Assembly (NCBI GenBank): GCA_944389505.1
Contig: CALXMP010000003.1
Location: 1-64,000 of the forward strand
Direction of reading: 5' to 3'
Source: an uncultured Spirochaetaceae bacterium
GTDB taxonomy: Bacteria > Spirochaetota > Spirochaetia > Sphaerochaetales > Sphaerochaetaceae
Length of the DNA: 64,000 nucleotides
The notes beneath the pieces are model-generated. The model saw only the letters and a list, made by a program, of their open reading frames with translations. It ran no database searches and was not told the origin of the DNA. A program made the position numbers and the translations under genes. Below, in pieces: positions 56,009 through 63,879 of the stretch (its first letter is position 1; each line of letters opens with the position of its first letter).

Positions 56009-56794
56009 ATGGCAGAGAACGGAGATAAGTACACTATAAATGCAGTAGGCAGAAGCTTCAGGATACTGGATTACATAGGATCCCTTCCCGGGCCTGTGTC
56101 CATCCAGGATGTGGCGGCTGAACTTGGCTGCAACAGCAATATGGCATTCAGACTCCTCAGAAGCCTGGAGGATACCGGCTATGTCCAGAAGGATTCAAGA
56201 ACTGGTCTGTATTCCCTGTCGCTGAAAGTCCTCAAGCTTTCGCGCAAGGCTCTCCAGTCCCTTGAGATACGCAAGTATGCAATGCCATGCCTTGAGCTGC
56301 TGTGGGCACAGTTTCCGAAGGCCAATGTCAATCTTGCTCTCCGTGATGGCGATGACATCCTGATGGTTGACCGCATCGATGCGAATCAGGTTCCGCGTAC
56401 ATATTTCACACCAGGAAAGATTGTTCCTTTCCATTGCTCCGGAGTTGGCAAGGTGCTTGTATCGGCGCTTCCCGATGATGAGATACTGGCGATGATTGAA
56501 AGGGCAGGGGGTCTTAAGGTGTTCACTCCTGATACGATAACAGATCCGGATGCCTTCCTTGCCGAGATTGCGAAGGTAAGGCTTGAAGGTGTAGGCCGTG
56601 ACCGCAATGAGTACATCCCGAATGATAACTGCTCTGCTGTTCCGATCATTGGTGCTGATGGTGCTATCGCTGGCGCTATATCCACTAGTGCCCTTGAATC
56701 GAGCATGAGCGCAGAAGAGATCGAGAATACGATTCCGGAGCTCAAGAAGACCGCAAGCCGCATAAGCGGTATGCTTGGTTACATCGCAGTCTGA
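56009..56794 (+). CDS. IclR family regulator of the galactarate cluster
   Basis: A 261-residue IclR protein: RSFRILDYIGSLPGPVSIQDVAAELGCNSNMAFRLLRSLEDTGYV is the winged helix, and CSGVGKVLVSALPDDEI and NEYIPNDNCSAVPIIGADGAIAGAISTS the effector domain. It ends the MDR-DapA-garR-garD operon and probably controls it. It differs clearly from the IclR at 40880. Confidence 0.92.
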   Translation: MAENGDKYTINAVGRSFRILDYIGSLPGPVSIQDVAAELGCNSNMAFRLLRSLEDTGYVQKDSRTGLYSLSLKVLKLSRKALQSLEIRKYAMPCLELLWAQFPKANVNLALRDGDDILMVDRIDANQVPRTYFTPGKIVPFHCSGVGKVLVSALPDDEILAMIERAGGLKVFTPDTITDPDAFLAEIAKVRLEGVGRDRNEYIPNDNCSAVPIIGADGAIAGAISTSALESSMSAEEIENTIPELKKTASRISGMLGYIAV

Positions 56795-56824
56795 GATTAA
56801 ATGTATTCAGACCTGTGAAGAAGA

Positions 56825-56855
56825 CGGATGGTTTCCCATCCGCCTTATCTTTTTC
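56825..56855. terminator. intrinsic terminator after the IclR gene
   Basis: CGGATGG-TTTC-CCATCCG followed by CCTTATCTTTTT. It lies between the convergent iclR and GH43 genes and serves the plus strand best. Confidence 0.8.
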
Positions 56856-58398
56856 ATTCAGCTTCGTATCTGAAATAGCTGTATACAGCGCAGTTTTTGC
56901 TTTCCTTGCCGTTCGAGGTCCCATACATGCCGAACATCACTCCGGTGAAGCCCCCCTGCATGATTGAGAGCCTGGAGCCATCGAGGACAGGGCCGAAAGG
57001 CTTGTAATCCTTATCATCAGGCATCTTGTACCATGCCTGGTAGTCCAGACCTCTGCATGTGAAGCGAAGGCAGAGATGATCTTTGCATTCCATCTCCTCA
57101 ATCTTCTCTCCCGCATAGGAGAGCCTGAGGACTCTCTTTCCTTCAGACCCTGTTATCGCAAGGGTATAGTGCCTGTCCTGATTGAGAAGCACCGCAAGTC
57201 CGGCTTCCTCTCCATCTGTTGGATTGAATCCGATCTCTGTCTCCGCCATGAAGATCTTCTCTGTCTGCCTGACTCCGGCGAATGCCGCAGGGTGTGGATC
57301 TTTAAGTGTGAAGCTGTTTATGTGCAGTGAGAGCTTCCCATCATTTAACGTGTAGACAGGACAGGAAGAAGTACGCAGTGTCTCGAAAGCAAGCGGAAGC
57401 CTGTCTGGGAATGATTCCGATGTATCCGGGCTCTGGATGATCTCCATCCTTGATTCTACAGGTGATTCATATGTGCTTTCTACCTTTCCTGTATCGGGTG
57501 CGAATACAGGCCATCCTTCTTCCCATATGACAGGTGCGATGAAGGTCTCCCTTCCTATATTCCTCAGCATCGGATCCTCATAGGGCCGTACTCCGAGAAC
57601 CGAGCTCCACCATGATCCATCGGGAAGCTGTATGAGATCGGCATGTCCTATGCTGTTGAACTCACTGCCTCTCCTCATCATCCTGTGTGTCAGGACAGGA
57701 TTCCTGGGATTCGGTTCGTATGGTCCCAGTATCTCTGTGCTTCTGAATACGCTTACTGCATGGTTATGCGATGTGCCGCCTTCTGCAATTACAAGGTAGA
57801 AATACCCGTCATTATATAAGAGATGGGGGCCTTCAGGACATGCAGCTCCGCGCACAGCTCCATCCTTGAGCAGTATTTCACGCTCTCCGATGAGCTTTCC
57901 TTCATCAAGATCTATCCTGCTTATCCAGATCCAGCGGCTCCTGTCAGAGGGATTCTCCGGATGGGGCCTCATATTCCCGAGGCAGTAAGCTTCTCCGTTA
58001 TGGAAGAAGAGGGCGGGATCTATTCCCTCAACTTCTTTTATATATTGTTTCTTCCAAGGTCCGCGAGGATCCTTCGCGCTCATGAGTATGCATTCATTCT
58101 CACGATAGTTATCATTCTTCACGAGCGTAGTGATCATATAGAAGGTATCATCATCCTCCCTGTACCTGATAGTCGGGGCGTAGATGCCTTTTGTGGCTCT
58201 GGATGCAGACAGGTCTATGTCGGATGGATCCGTGATGCAGAATCCAATCTGCTCCCATTGAGCAAGGTTCGTTGAATGATAGATGGGGACTGCTGGAAAG
58301 TACTCGAATGTGGATGTAACGATATAGAAATCATTGCCTTTCCTGCAGATTGATGGATCGGGATTGAAACCTCTTAAAACAGGGTTGTTTATCGTCAT
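56854..58398 (-). CDS. GH43 beta-xylosidase/alpha-L-arabinofuranosidase
   Basis: A 514-residue enzyme. The N-terminal five-bladed propeller has NPVLRGFNPDPSICRKGNDFYIVTSTFEYFP (catalytic base Asp), EGIDPALFFHNGEAYC and CPEGPHLLYNDGYFYLVIAEGGTSHNHAV (general acid Glu). A C-terminal beta-sandwich of about 200 residues follows, as in XynB-type xylosidases. There is no signal peptide, so it degrades imported xylo- or arabino-oligomers. AAGGAG precedes the ATG; it is divergent from a sugar ABC transporter. Confidence 0.94.
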   Translation of the reverse strand: MTINNPVLRGFNPDPSICRKGNDFYIVTSTFEYFPAVPIYHSTNLAQWEQIGFCITDPSDIDLSASRATKGIYAPTIRYREDDDTFYMITTLVKNDNYRENECILMSAKDPRGPWKKQYIKEVEGIDPALFFHNGEAYCLGNMRPHPENPSDRSRWIWISRIDLDEGKLIGEREILLKDGAVRGAACPEGPHLLYNDGYFYLVIAEGGTSHNHAVSVFRSTEILGPYEPNPRNPVLTHRMMRRGSEFNSIGHADLIQLPDGSWWSSVLGVRPYEDPMLRNIGRETFIAPVIWEEGWPVFAPDTGKVESTYESPVESRMEIIQSPDTSESFPDRLPLAFETLRTSSCPVYTLNDGKLSLHINSFTLKDPHPAAFAGVRQTEKIFMAETEIGFNPTDGEEAGLAVLLNQDRHYTLAITGSEGKRVLRLSYAGEKIEEMECKDHLCLRFTCRGLDYQAWYKMPDDKDYKPFGPVLDGSRLSIMQGGFTGVMFGMYGTSNGKESKNCAVYSYFRYEAE

Positions 58399-58420
58399 TG
58401 CGGACTCCTTTTCTTCCTGG

Positions 58421-58448
58421 ATTATATTCTATAGGAGGTTTTTAGCAA
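58421..58448 (-). promoter_or_regulatory. GH43 promoter
   Basis: On the minus strand TTGCTA (58443-58448), 16 bp, TATAAT (58421-58426). A 21-bp repeat (58451-58471) begins 2 bp upstream of the -35. Confidence 0.6.
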
Positions 58449-58450
58449 TA

Positions 58451-58471
58451 AAAAATCTAATTGAATTATAA
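58451..58471 (+). repeat. 21-bp direct repeat, copy 1 (GH43/ABC intergenic region)
   Basis: AAAAATCTAATTGAATTATA plus A; identical to copy 2 except at one base (G versus C in the middle). The core TAATTGAATTA is palindromic. It lies beside the GH43 -35, an activator- or operator-like position. Confidence 0.7.
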
Positions 58472-58490
58472 TATATTCAACAGTCATTTG

Positions 58491-58511
58491 AAAAATCTAA
58501 TTCAATTATAA
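58491..58511 (+). repeat. 21-bp direct repeat, copy 2 (GH43/ABC intergenic region)
   Basis: The same 21-bp sequence with TAATTCAATTA as core, exactly 40 bp after copy 1 and 8 bp upstream of the ABC-operon -35. Confidence 0.7.
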
Positions 58512-58519
58512 AATTTTCC

Positions 58520-58547
58520 TTGACAAAATGAATTTGTGAGTTAGCAT
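58520..58547 (+). promoter_or_regulatory. promoter of the sugar ABC operon
   Basis: TTGACA (58520-58525), 16 bp, TAGCAT (58542-58547). The -35 is perfect and the -10 weak, which fits an activated promoter. Confidence 0.5.
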
Positions 58548-58564
58548 TTAATAAAAGAAAGAGA

Positions 58565-58576
58565 GTGCTCGAGCAC
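58565..58576. promoter_or_regulatory. GTGCTCGAGCAC palindrome downstream of the ABC promoter
   Basis: A perfect 12-bp palindrome with central CG, about 10-20 bp after the predicted start site. Central-CG palindromes are typical of LacI-family operators; no LacI gene is in the window. Confidence 0.45.
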
Positions 58577-58623
58577 ATAATGCTTGAAAATATATTCATC
58601 TCGGGCCTGAAAAGGAGAAAAAC

Positions 58624-59922
58624 ATGAAAAGGAGACTCTTTACAATAGTATTGTCTGTTCTTCTTGTTGCTTCCGTTTTCGCAGGTGGCTCTTCTGAGAG
58701 CGCATCATCTGAGAGCGGGGAGACTGTGCTCACTGTCCTTACGACGGCAGTTACACAGGAGCCGGAAGGAACTCTTGCAAAGGAGTATATAGCTGAATTC
58801 GAAGCGCAGCATCCTGGCGTACATATCGAGTGCACAGGTGTTCCTATGAACTCTGCTCTCCAGAGAATCACAACGCTTGCTGCATCCGGAGCTCTTCCTG
58901 ATCTCTTCGTAAACGTAGAGAACATCATCGGAACACTTGATGAGATGGGAATCTGCGAGGATCTTACTCCATATCTCTCTGAAGAGGAGAAGAGCAATAT
59001 CGTCGATGCTGTAAGAGAGTCCTGCACAATCGATGGAAGGATCATCGCTTATCCTTGGTATTCTGCTCCAAACGCTCTTATCTTCCGCACTGACTGGTTC
59101 GAGGAGCTTGGAATCGAGCCTCCTACAACGCTTGATGAGATGGCTGCAGCAGCTCAGAAGCTCACAAGAGATACAAATGGCGATGGAACAATCGATACAT
59201 ATGGCTTCGGTCTTATCGGAACGAATGATGACTCCGGCGCTACAAGATTTGTTATGATCATGAGAAGCTTTGGCGCACGTGAGCTCTATTTCGAGGATGG
59301 CGAGTGGAAGACCGAAGTAGGTTCTCCTGAGAGCATCCAGGCATTCCAGTTCTTCAGCGATCTCAAGAACAAGTATGGCGTTGTTCCTCCAGGAGCTATC
59401 GAGAACAGCTTCAATGAGAACGTTAACCTCATGGCTATGGAGCAGATCGGTATGCTGATTGCAGGATCCAACTCCGTAGGAAAGATCTTCAATGCAAATC
59501 CTGACCTCCGCGGCAAGATCGGAAGCGTCCAGATGCCTTCAGCAGTGACTACATATACTCCGGTCTCAATGCTCGGCTGGTCTCTCAATCCTGAGTCAAA
59601 GAACAAGGATCTTGCAATCGAGTTCGTGAAGTTCATGTCCAACAAAGAGAATTCAATCAAGTGGGTTGAGACAACTGGAAGACTTCCTGTCATGAAGGAT
59701 GCTATCGCAGAGTCCGAGTACCTTGCTGATCCTCTCTTCGACGGATTCATCGCTGGTGTTGAGAACATGGTTCAGGCTCCTAATGCCCCATTCTATGCTG
59801 AGGTCAAGACTGAGCTTGGAAGGACATATCAGAAGCTTCTTCTCGATCCAACGCTTGATGTAGCAGCAGAGGTTAAGGCCTGCGGCGCAGCAATTCAGAA
59901 CATCATCGATAACAACACCTGA
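58624..59922 (+). CDS. ABC transporter sugar-binding protein (family 1)
   Basis: A 432-residue solute-binding protein. The signal peptide MKRRLFTIVLSVLLVASVFAGG has no lipobox Cys and is probably cleaved at AxA/G; a GSSESASSESG linker follows. The mature part is a family-1 fold (EYIAEFEAQHPGVHIECTGVP, LPDLFVNVENI, YPWYSAPNALIFRTDWFEELGIEPPTTLDEM, FVKFMSNKENSIKWVETTGRLPV) for mono- or oligosaccharides. Divergent GH43 suggests xylo- or arabino-oligomers. A stem-loop separates it from the permeases. Confidence 0.93.
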   Translation: MKRRLFTIVLSVLLVASVFAGGSSESASSESGETVLTVLTTAVTQEPEGTLAKEYIAEFEAQHPGVHIECTGVPMNSALQRITTLAASGALPDLFVNVENIIGTLDEMGICEDLTPYLSEEEKSNIVDAVRESCTIDGRIIAYPWYSAPNALIFRTDWFEELGIEPPTTLDEMAAAAQKLTRDTNGDGTIDTYGFGLIGTNDDSGATRFVMIMRSFGARELYFEDGEWKTEVGSPESIQAFQFFSDLKNKYGVVPPGAIENSFNENVNLMAMEQIGMLIAGSNSVGKIFNANPDLRGKIGSVQMPSAVTTYTPVSMLGWSLNPESKNKDLAIEFVKFMSNKENSIKWVETTGRLPVMKDAIAESEYLADPLFDGFIAGVENMVQAPNAPFYAEVKTELGRTYQKLLLDPTLDVAAEVKACGAAIQNIIDNNT

Positions 59923-59944
59923 TAGGTGGAATCGGATCGCATCC

Positions 59945-59965
59945 CCAGCCCCGATCCGGGGCTGG
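59945..59965 (+). other. intercistronic stem-loop after the binding-protein gene
   Basis: CCAGCCCC-GATCC-GGGGCTGG, an 8-bp GC-rich stem without a T tract, between the binding protein and the first permease. Such hairpins commonly block 3' exonucleases and keep binding-protein mRNA abundant. Confidence 0.6.
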
Positions 59966-59999
59966 ATTGCATATTGGCTCTCTTAAGGAGAAAAGCACT

Positions 60000-60902
60000 G
60001 TGGCTAAAGACAGGAAAGTAATCAGACATAAAGGGGATTTATTCCAGAGCAGGGCAGGGTACGCTTTCATCTCACCGGCATTCCTTGTTCTCGTGCTGAT
60101 GGTCGTCTATCCTCTTATATATGGTATCGTGATCAGCTTCTTCGATACCAACCTTGTGAATAAGTTCGATTTCGTAGGACTTAAGTACTATGGGAGATTG
60201 ATCAAGGACGCCTCCTTCTACGCATCTCTCGGAAGGACTGTGATGTTCACATTCTTCACAGTTCTCGGAAGGACGATTCTTGCTGTATTGTTCGCAAACA
60301 TCCTTGTCATGGACAATCTTCCGTATAAGAAGGTTTTCAGGGCAATCCTCGTGCTTCCATGGTTCTTCCCGGATGTCGTTGTAGGTATGCTCTGGAGATG
60401 GCTGTACAATGCCAACTACGGACTTTTCAATTTCATCCTCAGATCCCTGCACATAATCGATGCTCCGATTGAATGGCTCAGCAATACCGATACAGTAATG
60501 TGGGCTGTCATTCTCGTAAGCATCTGGAAGGGATTCCCATTCATGATGGTTATGCTTCTTGCAGCATTGCAGACAATCTCAAAGGATCTGTATGAGGCTG
60601 CAGAGCTCGATGGCTGCGGTGTTATCCAGCGCTTCCTGCATGTTACTCTCCCTGGTATCATGCCGGTTCTCTCCACGACGCTCATGCTTGAGATCATGTG
60701 GTGCTTCAAGCACTTCACTCTCATCTGGAACCTCACGAAGGGTGGTCCTGTCGATGCGACAAGGGTAGTGAGCATCGATATCTACCGCACAGGTTTTGAT
60801 TATATGAGATTCGGCGAGTCATCAACCCGCGCTGTATTCGTATTCATAATAATCATCATCCTGACTCTTCTTCAGAAGAAAATGAAAAGGAGCGATGTAT
60901 AA
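60000..60902 (+). CDS. sugar ABC transporter permease (MalF/UgpA type)
   Basis: A 300-residue permease with six spans. AGYAFISPAFLVLVLMVVYPLIYG opens the membrane domain and the EAA loop is ALQTISKDLYEAAELDGCGVIQRFLHVTLPGIMP. GTG at 60000 was chosen: AAGGAG lies 9 nt upstream, whereas the TTG at 59967 lies next to the hairpin. It overlaps the next permease by one base (TAATG). Confidence 0.93.
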   Translation: MAKDRKVIRHKGDLFQSRAGYAFISPAFLVLVLMVVYPLIYGIVISFFDTNLVNKFDFVGLKYYGRLIKDASFYASLGRTVMFTFFTVLGRTILAVLFANILVMDNLPYKKVFRAILVLPWFFPDVVVGMLWRWLYNANYGLFNFILRSLHIIDAPIEWLSNTDTVMWAVILVSIWKGFPFMMVMLLAALQTISKDLYEAAELDGCGVIQRFLHVTLPGIMPVLSTTLMLEIMWCFKHFTLIWNLTKGGPVDATRVVSIDIYRTGFDYMRFGESSTRAVFVFIIIIILTLLQKKMKRSDV

Positions 60903-61732
60903 TGAGCAGGCGTAAAAGATTTCCCGTATTAGCATTGATCATCGTCATTCTTGGCTGTCTCATGGTCCTTGTTCCTGTCTACTGGATGATCATCACATCA
61001 TTCAAGGAAGCTCCGGAGACGTTCAGCAATCCTCCGACTCTCTGGCCGACCAAGTTCACGCTTGATGCCTATAAGAAGGTCATGGATGTATATTCGTTCG
61101 GAAGCTTCTTCGGCAACAGCCTTATAGTTGTAGTGCTGTCAACATTGCTTACGATTCTCGTATCGACAATGGCTGGCTTCGGCGCATCAAGATTCAAATT
61201 CAAGGGAAAGGGCGCGTTCCTGGGCTTTGTCCTTGTTACCCAGATGTTCCCATCGGTAATCATGCTTATCCCGTACTTCAGGATACTGAGGCTGTATGGC
61301 CTTATAAATACGCACCTTGGCCTGATTATCGTATATATATCCTTCCAGGTACCGCTCTGCACATGGCTTATGTACAGCTATTTCGAGACAATCCCGAAGG
61401 ATCTTGATGCCGCCGCAGCTATCGATGGCCTTAACCAGTGGGGTATATTCAGGAAGATTGCCCTTCCTCTCTCCCTTCCTGGCCTGGCTTCGACAAGCAT
61501 CTATGCATTCATCAACAGCTGGAATGAGTTCCAGTTCGCAATGGTTCTTACCACTACCGATGATATGAAGACGGTATCCGTAGGACTAGGACAGATGATC
61601 GATGATACGATGATCAACTGGAATGATATGATGGCTGCCAGCATCCTTGCCAGCATACCTCTTATCCTGGTCTTCCTTTTCTGCCAGAACCTGTTCTTCT
61701 CCGGCCTTACCGCTGGTGGTGTAAAGCAGTAA
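60902..61732 (+). CDS. sugar ABC transporter permease (MalG/UgpE type)
   Basis: A 276-residue partner permease: PVYWMIITSFKEAPETFSNPP after the first span and the EAA loop SYFETIPKDLDAAAAIDGLNQWGIFRKIALPLSLPG. With the preceding permease and binding protein it forms a CUT1 importer. The ATPase (MsmX-like) is not in the window, as is common for CUT1 systems that share one ATPase. Confidence 0.93.
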   Translation: MSRRKRFPVLALIIVILGCLMVLVPVYWMIITSFKEAPETFSNPPTLWPTKFTLDAYKKVMDVYSFGSFFGNSLIVVVLSTLLTILVSTMAGFGASRFKFKGKGAFLGFVLVTQMFPSVIMLIPYFRILRLYGLINTHLGLIIVYISFQVPLCTWLMYSYFETIPKDLDAAAAIDGLNQWGIFRKIALPLSLPGLASTSIYAFINSWNEFQFAMVLTTTDDMKTVSVGLGQMIDDTMINWNDMMAASILASIPLILVFLFCQNLFFSGLTAGGVKQ

Positions 61733-61753
61733 TAGCGGATAGGTACCTGATTC

Positions 61754-61779
61754 AATGCTCTCCGGATCCGGGGAGCATT
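61754..61779 (+). other. strong stem-loop between the permease and enolase-superfamily genes
   Basis: AATGCTC plus TCCG pair with CGGGGAGCATT around GATC, an 11-bp stem (one G-T pair) followed by CTTATAATGGAGG rather than T. It is more likely an mRNA processing or stability element than a terminator. Confidence 0.5.
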
Positions 61780-61799
61780 CTTATAATGGAGGAAATCAC

Positions 61800-62915
61800 A
61801 TGAAAATAACCGATGTACGTGTATTCATGCACTATTCGGTATGGAGGAATATAACATTCGTCAGGGTTGATACCGATGAAGGTATATCGGGTATAGGGGA
61901 AGCGACGATAAGGAATAAGGAGACAGCAGTCAAGGCAGCCATAGAGAATCATCTGAAGCCAATGCTCGTCGGCATGTCTCCATTTGATATCGAGAAGTTC
62001 TTCCATACCGCATTCATCCGCGATGCATGGAGGAATGGTGCTGTATTCAACACAGCAATCTCAGGAATCGAGATCGCCATGTGGGATATAATCGGCCAGA
62101 AGCTTGGACAGCCTGTGTACAATCTCCTCGGAGGAAAGCTCAGGGATTGCATCCCTTTATATGCGAATTCATGGTTCGATGGTGCAAAGACTCCCGATGA
62201 TTTTGCAGAGGCAGCAGTGAAGGTAGTTGCAAAGGGATTCAAGGCAATCAAATGGGATCCTTTGAAGACGCTTCCGGCTGATGCTCCGGAGATGAAGCGT
62301 GTCGATGCTGGCATAAAGTGCCTTGAAGCGGTAAGAAAAGCTGTTGGAGATGATATTGAGCTCTTTATTGAGCTTCATGGTTCTCTGTCCTACGATGGAG
62401 CATTGCGCTATGCGAGGCTTTCCGAGAAATACAACCCAGGTTTCATAGAGGAACCTATGCATCCCGATGACTTCACAGGCTACAGAAAGCTTGCGGTTAA
62501 GTCCAATGTTCCGATAGCTGCAGGGGAGAGGTATTTCACCAGATTCTCCCACAGAGCATTGAACGAGGAAGGTTTCTATTCAATTGTACAGCCGGATCTC
62601 ACCCATTGTGGAGGAATCCTTGAGACAAGGAAGATTGCCGCAGCTGCAGAGACCTACGGCCTTAAGTTCGCCCCGCATAATAGCAGCGGGCCTGTTGCGA
62701 CAATGGCCAGCGCGATGGTTGATACGCTGGCTCCGAACTTCTTCTATCAGGAATTCTCTGTTGAGAACTTTGACCTGTCCAGTAAGTTCTTCAAGCGGGG
62801 CCTCGATTATAGTGACGGAGCGCTGCACCTTTCGGATGCTCGTCCCGGCATTGGCCTCATCCCGGACTGGGATGCAATCGAAGAAGAGGATTACAGGCAT
62901 ATACAGACATTCTAG
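61800..62915 (+). CDS. enolase-superfamily (mandelate racemase/galactonate dehydratase group) sugar-acid dehydratase
   Basis: A 371-residue enzyme. After the N-terminal capping domain (KITDVRVFMHYSVWRNITFVRVDTDEGISG) the barrel has metal ligands in ELHG, FIEEPMHPDD and GERYFTRF, and the base His in FAPHNSSGP. The KWDPLK segment replaces the usual KxK. The pattern is closest to galactonate- or glucarate-type acid-sugar dehydratases. The sugar is uncertain. GGAGG lies 7 nt before the ATG; it follows the sugar ABC genes. Confidence 0.85.
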   Translation: MKITDVRVFMHYSVWRNITFVRVDTDEGISGIGEATIRNKETAVKAAIENHLKPMLVGMSPFDIEKFFHTAFIRDAWRNGAVFNTAISGIEIAMWDIIGQKLGQPVYNLLGGKLRDCIPLYANSWFDGAKTPDDFAEAAVKVVAKGFKAIKWDPLKTLPADAPEMKRVDAGIKCLEAVRKAVGDDIELFIELHGSLSYDGALRYARLSEKYNPGFIEEPMHPDDFTGYRKLAVKSNVPIAAGERYFTRFSHRALNEEGFYSIVQPDLTHCGGILETRKIAAAAETYGLKFAPHNSSGPVATMASAMVDTLAPNFFYQEFSVENFDLSSKFFKRGLDYSDGALHLSDARPGIGLIPDWDAIEEEDYRHIQTF

Positions 62916-62923
62916 CATTACGG

Positions 62924-62943
62924 TCCTGCCTCATGGCAGGATC
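62924..62943. terminator. hairpin between the dehydratase and hicB genes
   Basis: TCCTGCC-TCAT-GGCAGGA, followed on the plus strand by TCACTGTTTTC. It lies between convergent genes; moderate terminator quality. Confidence 0.5.
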
Positions 62944-63322
62944 ACTGTTTTCTGTACCTGTATTCATGTATTGCATTATCATTCATGGAAAGCAGCATTG
63001 TGCAGTATTGATTCATGCTCACCCCTGAATCCCGGGAGTGCATATAGAGCTTTCTATGCAGCTCCTTTGGAATCCTGATCTGGAACTGGCCGGAAAAATT
63101 CTTCAGTGAATCCGGGAGTGGAATTTCTATGCCTTCCTCTATGCATGCTTTGAACCAGCTTCTTTTAGCATCTTCCGCATTTCTTACAGCATCCTGAATT
63201 GTCATTCCTGAGGTCAGGCATCCCCTGAGTTCAGGGAATGATACCGTATAGCCAGCTTCTTTGTCTGCTTTGACGATTTCCATGCGGTATGGCAGATCCA
63301 TATAGTATTCAGCATCTTTCAT
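62942..63322 (-). CDS. hicB: HicB-type antitoxin with C-terminal ribbon-helix-helix
   Basis: A 126-residue antitoxin: YRMEIVKADKEAGYTVSFPELRGCLTSGMTIQDAVRNAEDAKRSWFKACIEEG is the HicB RNase-H-like domain (degenerate, non-catalytic), and SGQFQIRIPKELHRKLYMHSRDSGVSMNQYCTMLL a ribbon-helix-helix for operator binding. AGGAGA upstream of the ATG at 63322 supports this start; it overlaps hicA by 14 bp. Confidence 0.9.
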   Translation of the reverse strand: MKDAEYYMDLPYRMEIVKADKEAGYTVSFPELRGCLTSGMTIQDAVRNAEDAKRSWFKACIEEGIEIPLPDSLKNFSGQFQIRIPKELHRKLYMHSRDSGVSMNQYCTMLLSMNDNAIHEYRYRKQ

Positions 63323-63563
63323 CTGATTTCTCCTCATCTTCGATGGTCTTTCTTATAAGATTTACATACGGACCGGGAATTGGATTATGCCTTGGTATTG
63401 TAATCGGCATTTTCCCTTTCTTTCTGAATGTATAATGGCTGCTTCCTGATCCTGGTTGATGCATAGAGTATCCCATCCTTCTCAGAATTCCTGCTACTTC
63501 CCTGAATTGCAGTTCTGCAGGTCTGTTCCGTATTTTCTCTATCAGTTTTTCCCATTGGGACAT
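63309..63563 (-). CDS. hicA: HicA-type mRNA interferase toxin
   Basis: An 84-residue HicA: a dsRBD-like fold with FREVAGILRRMGYSMHQPGSGSSHYTFRKKGK, where His43 is the catalytic residue that cleaves mRNA, and ITIPRHNPIPGPYVNLIRKTIED. AAGGAGG precedes the ATG. It is the first gene of the hicAB pair. Confidence 0.92.
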   Translation of the reverse strand: MSQWEKLIEKIRNRPAELQFREVAGILRRMGYSMHQPGSGSSHYTFRKKGKMPITIPRHNPIPGPYVNLIRKTIEDEEKSDERC

Positions 63564-63575
63564 GTATCCTCCTTT

Positions 63576-63604
63576 AGAATATGACTAACTATATTCAGTG
63601 TCAA
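63576..63604 (-). promoter_or_regulatory. hicAB promoter with overlapping inverted repeat
   Basis: On the minus strand TTGACA (63599-63604), 17 bp, TATTCT (63576-63581). GAATAT (63577-63582) and ATATTC (63591-63596) form an inverted repeat over the -10 and spacer, a candidate HicB site. Confidence 0.6.
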
Positions 63605-63815
63605 ACTTATATAATCTATATACGCGCTGAGTTGTTGTTTCTGCCAACTATTCACAGAAAAAAGCAGAATTATCTGTTTGAAAAAACATATATGATTGCC
63701 GCCGTGGTCGCCCAGAATGTTTGTGTCAGCTGCATGCATTATGATCGACACTAGGGCTGTTTGTTTTTATTTCCTTGCTATATAAAGTATTAAATTGAGA
63801 AATCAATAAATTTAT

Positions 63816-63844
63816 TTGACAGCTCAATACTCTCTCTGTAGAAT
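63816..63844 (+). promoter_or_regulatory. promoter of the BMP-family gene
   Basis: TTGACA (63816-63821), 17 bp, TAGAAT (63839-63844). The leader holds GGAAGGAGAG before the ATG at 63880. Confidence 0.75.
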
Positions 63845-63879
63845 CATAGTAGCGATTTGAAATCGGAAGGAGAGTCTTG

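Larger units (their letters stand above)
63564..63879. other. AT-rich intergenic region between hicA and the BMP-family gene
   Basis: This 316-bp stretch contains the divergent hicA and BMP-gene promoters and no convincing reading frame. A low-complexity AT-rich part lies at about 63760-63815. Confidence 0.6.
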
